Shown here: in pieces, positions 15,930-18,100 of the stretch
How the letters are laid out: each line of letters opens with the position of its first letter
Numbering within the stretch: position 1 is the first letter of the stretch
DNA from: Spirochaetaceae bacterium
GTDB lineage: Bacteria; Spirochaetota; Spirochaetia; SZUA-6; Bin103
Assembly (NCBI GenBank): GCA_026710565.1
Contig: JAPOQV010000617.1
Coordinates: forward strand, 1-18,100
Reading direction: 5' to 3'
Length of the DNA stretch: 18,100 nt
Position numbers and translations under genes: made by a program
The notes under the pieces: model-generated
Told to the model about the DNA's origin: nothing
The model's database searches: none
Seen by the model: the letters and a program-made list of their open reading frames with translations, nothing else

Positions 15930-17074
15930 GCCATACGCTGCGGCAGTGTCTCCTGCACCGCGTAGTTCAGGTGCCTCGGCACCACCTCGGCGTAGATGGG
16001 GTTGGCGATGCGCGGCGGGCCGTCTGGGTCCTGCGCCACCAGTCCCAGGTCGCGGACGTAGGCCAGGTCCTCGTCCGAGCACGCGGTCTCCGACGCGGCG
16101 GTCAGAATCAGCTCCACCACGCGCCGCACGCGCTCTTCGCGCAGCTTGTGTGCCAGATCGTCGATGTGCGTGTCGCGGCGCAGGATCAGCCGTTCCTGCG
16201 CCTCCAGGATGGCCTCCGCCGTGATCGGCCGCGAGCGGTCGCGGCCCGCCGCGTCATCGAAGCACGCCTCCCGGCAAAATGCGTTCACCAGCCACGGCTG
16301 CCCGGCAGTGCGCGCCAGGATCAGCAGCAGCGCTTCCTCCGTGAACGCCTGCCCGGTCGCCGCCGTGTGCTGCGCCAGCACCGCCCGTGTCTCCTGCTCC
16401 GAGAAGTCACCCAGCCGCAGCGACTTGGCCTTGACGTTGAAGGCGCTGCCGCCGAGCACCAGGCGGTTCTCAGCCGTGGAGTGGATGCGGTAGTCGCGCA
16501 GGTCGCGCACGCCGCACAGCACGATGCTGTGCGGGAACGCGGACGGGCGCTGGTCGTAACCGGCGCGAAGCTGCCGCAGCACCGCCAGCAGGGTGTCGCC
16601 CACGAGCGAGTCGATCTCGTCGATCAACAACACCAGCGGCGTGTGGTCGGCAGCCGCCCAGCGACTCAGCGTCACGCTCAGGGCACCCAGCGGTCCCGCG
16701 CCGTCAAGCGCGTCGCGGTAGATGCGCTCCAGGAAATCGTCGCTCAGTGTCAGGCTCGCCCGCAGCGCGAGTTGTGACAGGACAGCGCGCATGCCCTCCG
16801 CGACGTTCTCGCGGGCCGCTTGGCCGGCCTCGACGTTGGCGTACACGCAACGGTAGTTGCCGTGCGCGCCGCTGTTCAGCAGGTCGCGCAGAGCCAGCAG
16901 CGCCGAGGTCTTGCCGGTCTGCCGGGGCGCGTGCAGCACGAAGTACTTCTTGTCCCGTACGAGGCCGAGCATCTCGTCCAGATCGATCCGCTCCAGCGGC
17001 GGGATGTGATAGTGGTCTGCGGCCACGACCGGCCCCTCGGTATTGAACGTCCGCACGGCCGCCCAGTGTGGCAT
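15884..17074 (-). CDS. AAA ATPase half of a frameshifted ATPase-nuclease gene
   Basis: This 396-residue frame starts with FNTEGPV...HYHIPPLERIDLDE, the family lead-in, then Walker A PRQTGKTS (50-57), Walker B LVLLIDEIDSL (147-157) and a sensor-like segment SIVLCGVRDLRDYRI. It is a STAND/AAA-like ATPase of the group that normally carries a C-terminal PD-(D/E)XK nuclease. The frame runs into TGA at 15886-15884 after the out-of-register tail GWTWRG, so the nuclease domain falls into the next frame (15465-15929). ATG 17074 has no good ribosome-binding site. GTG 17056, six codons later, gives MRTFNTEGPV and matches the usual family start better. The upstream HDAC-like gene ends 32 bases before, on the same strand. 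Function in the family is unproven; mobile-element or defence roles are often suspected. Confidence 0.85.
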   Translation of the reverse strand: MPHWAAVRTFNTEGPVVAADHYHIPPLERIDLDEMLGLVRDKKYFVLHAPRQTGKTSALLALRDLLNSGAHGNYRCVYANVEAGQAARENVAEGMRAVLSQLALRASLTLSDDFLERIYRDALDGAGPLGALSVTLSRWAAADHTPLVLLIDEIDSLVGDTLLAVLRQLRAGYDQRPSAFPHSIVLCGVRDLRDYRIHSTAENRLVLGGSAFNVKAKSLRLGDFSEQETRAVLAQHTAATGQAFTEEALLLILARTAGQPWLVNAFCREACFDDAAGRDRSRPITAEAILEAQERLILRRDTHIDDLAHKLREERVRRVVELILTAASETACSDEDLAYVRDLGLVAQDPDGPPRIANPIYAEVVPRHLNYAVQETLPQRMAWYVEADTAGWTWRG

Positions 17075-17106
17075 TACGCGGCGCGGAGGTCACACCCGCC
17101 GGACTC

Positions 17107-18100
17107 CTACGCGCGAACTCCCTCGCTCGCCGCATCCTCCGGCCGCGGCGAGTCCAGGAGCGGGCAGAGCCGGCCGGCCGCGGCGATGGCGGCTGCCGCA
17201 TCCGGCATCGCCCGATCCGGGGTGCGCTGCCCGGGCCGGGACGGCTGCAGCAGTGCCGACACGCCGTCGCTTACCGCCGATCGCGCGTAGCCGCCTTCCA
17301 GGGTCGCCGCCCACGGGGTGCCGAGCTCGCCGAGCAACGCGAACAGCCGGCCGAACAGATCCCGCAGGCCTGCGGCGCTGAGTTGCATGTTGGCCAGAGG
17401 ATCGGCCGCGTGCGCGTCGAAGCCGGCCGACACGATCACCAGGTCGGGGCGCCAGGTGCGTACCAGCGGCAGCACCACCTGCTCCATCGCCAGCGCGTAC
17501 TCGGCGTCGCCGCAGCCGGCCGGCAGCGGCACGTTGACGGTGTGCCCGCGCCCGGCGCCGCTGCCGGTCTCGTCCGCGGCGCCGCTGATCCACGGGTACC
17601 ACGGGTACTGGTGCAGCGACACGTAGAGCACGTCGGAGCGTGCGTAGAAGATCCCCTGCGTGCCGTTGCCGTGGTGCACGTCCGGGTCGAAGATCAGGCC
17701 CCGCCGGCAGCCGAGTTCGGCGATCGCCGCTGCGGCGGCCACGGCGGCGCTGTTGAACACGCAGAAGCCCATGGCGCGTTCCGACTCGGCGTGGTGGCCG
17801 GGCGGCCGGGTGAGACAGACGGCGCCCGACGCGTCGCCGGCGAGCACCGCGCGTACCGCCTCCAGCGCAGCCTGCGCCGCGAGCCGCGCCGCCTCGATGC
17901 TGTGCGGGCCGATGCGGGTGTCCGGGTCCAGCACGGCGCTGCGGCCGGCCACCGCCAGCAGGCGCTCAACGTGGCGGGGTGTGTCCACGGCCGCGAGCCG
18001 GGATTCCTCGACAGGTTCCAGCCGCTCGACGACCCGCAGTTCCGGCGCCTCCGCAGCCTCTGCCGCGGCGACCGCGTCCATGGCGAACCGCAGCCGCTCG
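17107..18100 (-). CDS. Histone deacetylase-family amidohydrolase (5' end outside window)
   Basis: The frame runs from the right edge to TAG at 17109-17107 and encodes 330 residues without its start. The last bases of the window read ERLRFAMDAV, the usual HPERPERL-type N-terminal region, so the ATG at 18081 is internal. Family hallmarks, numbered from that Met, are RPPGHHAE with H96/H97, GFCVFNSAAVAA (105-116), the zinc motif DPDVHHGNGTQ with D134 and H136, the third zinc ligand D222 in SAGFDAHAADPLA, and LEGGYA (261-266). The active site is complete, so it is likely a zinc deacetylase acting on acetyl-lysine, acetylpolyamines or a similar amide; the substrate is not determinable. The usual DWDVHHGNG reads DPDVHHGNG here, with a Pro in place of the Trp. 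The ATPase gene starts 32 bases after its stop. Confidence 0.93.
   Translation of the reverse strand, partial: ERLRFAMDAVAAAEAAEAPELRVVERLEPVEESRLAAVDTPRHVERLLAVAGRSAVLDPDTRIGPHSIEAARLAAQAALEAVRAVLAGDASGAVCLTRPPGHHAESERAMGFCVFNSAAVAAAAAIAELGCRRGLIFDPDVHHGNGTQGIFYARSDVLYVSLHQYPWYPWISGAADETGSGAGRGHTVNVPLPAGCGDAEYALAMEQVVLPLVRTWRPDLVIVSAGFDAHAADPLANMQLSAAGLRDLFGRLFALLGELGTPWAATLEGGYARSAVSDGVSALLQPSRPGQRTPDRAMPDAAAAIAAAGRLCPLLDSPRPEDAASEGVRA

Overview
This is a GC-rich bacterial chromosome segment (roughly two-thirds G+C by eye) with dense gene packing and frequent GTG/TTG starts. The core genes are aerobic central metabolism: malate dehydrogenase, class II fumarase and a type B succinate dehydrogenase (five-helix cytochrome b, flavoprotein, iron-sulfur subunit). 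That sdhCAB form is common in Bacteroidota, Chlamydiota, Spirochaetota and some Deltaproteobacteria-like lineages. With the Rpn-type nuclease and the AAA ATPase-nuclease gene it would fit an uncultured Spirochaetota or similar host-associated or marine lineage, but no rRNA or marker gene here settles the taxonomy.

Layout. (1) 1-1621, plus strand: the 3' end of mdh and complete fumC. (2) 1656-3936, plus strand: an accessory block of small genes with looser base composition. It holds a two-gene cassette of unknown function, an antitoxin-like 61-residue protein, and two tandem GNAT acetyltransferase paralogues. (3) 4001-10377, minus strand: a probable operon read right to left, pepF (oligoendopeptidase F), an 11-codon leader ORF, sdhC, sdhA, sdhB and a beta-propeller glycosidase-like gene. 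The sdhA-sdhB gap contains a 21-bp imperfect inverted repeat that buries the sdhB ribosome-binding site. (4) 10447-12032, plus strand: an Mrp/ApbC-type Fe-S carrier with plant HCF101-like domain order, followed by a small thioredoxin-like [2Fe-2S] ferredoxin. (5) 12099-15446, plus strand: an Rpn-family nuclease and a large SF2 helicase with a cysteine-rich zinc-binding region, a possible defence pair. (6) 15465-18100, minus strand: an AAA ATPase plus PD-(D/E)XK nuclease gene split by a frameshift, and a histone-deacetylase-family gene that runs off the right edge.

Working together: mdh, fumC and sdhCAB cover the succinate to fumarate to malate to oxaloacetate arc of the TCA cycle. The two TCA blocks point toward each other with the accessory block between them. 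The Mrp-like carrier and the ferredoxin plausibly serve Fe-S maturation, for which SdhB (three clusters) is an obvious but unproven client. The nuclease, helicase and ATPase genes on the right look like a genome-defence or mobile-gene neighbourhood. The best candidates for something undescribed are the sdhA-sdhB intercistronic hairpin, the sdhC leader ORF, and the Rpn-helicase pair. I see no rRNA, tRNA, CRISPR array, IS element or convincing intrinsic terminator.
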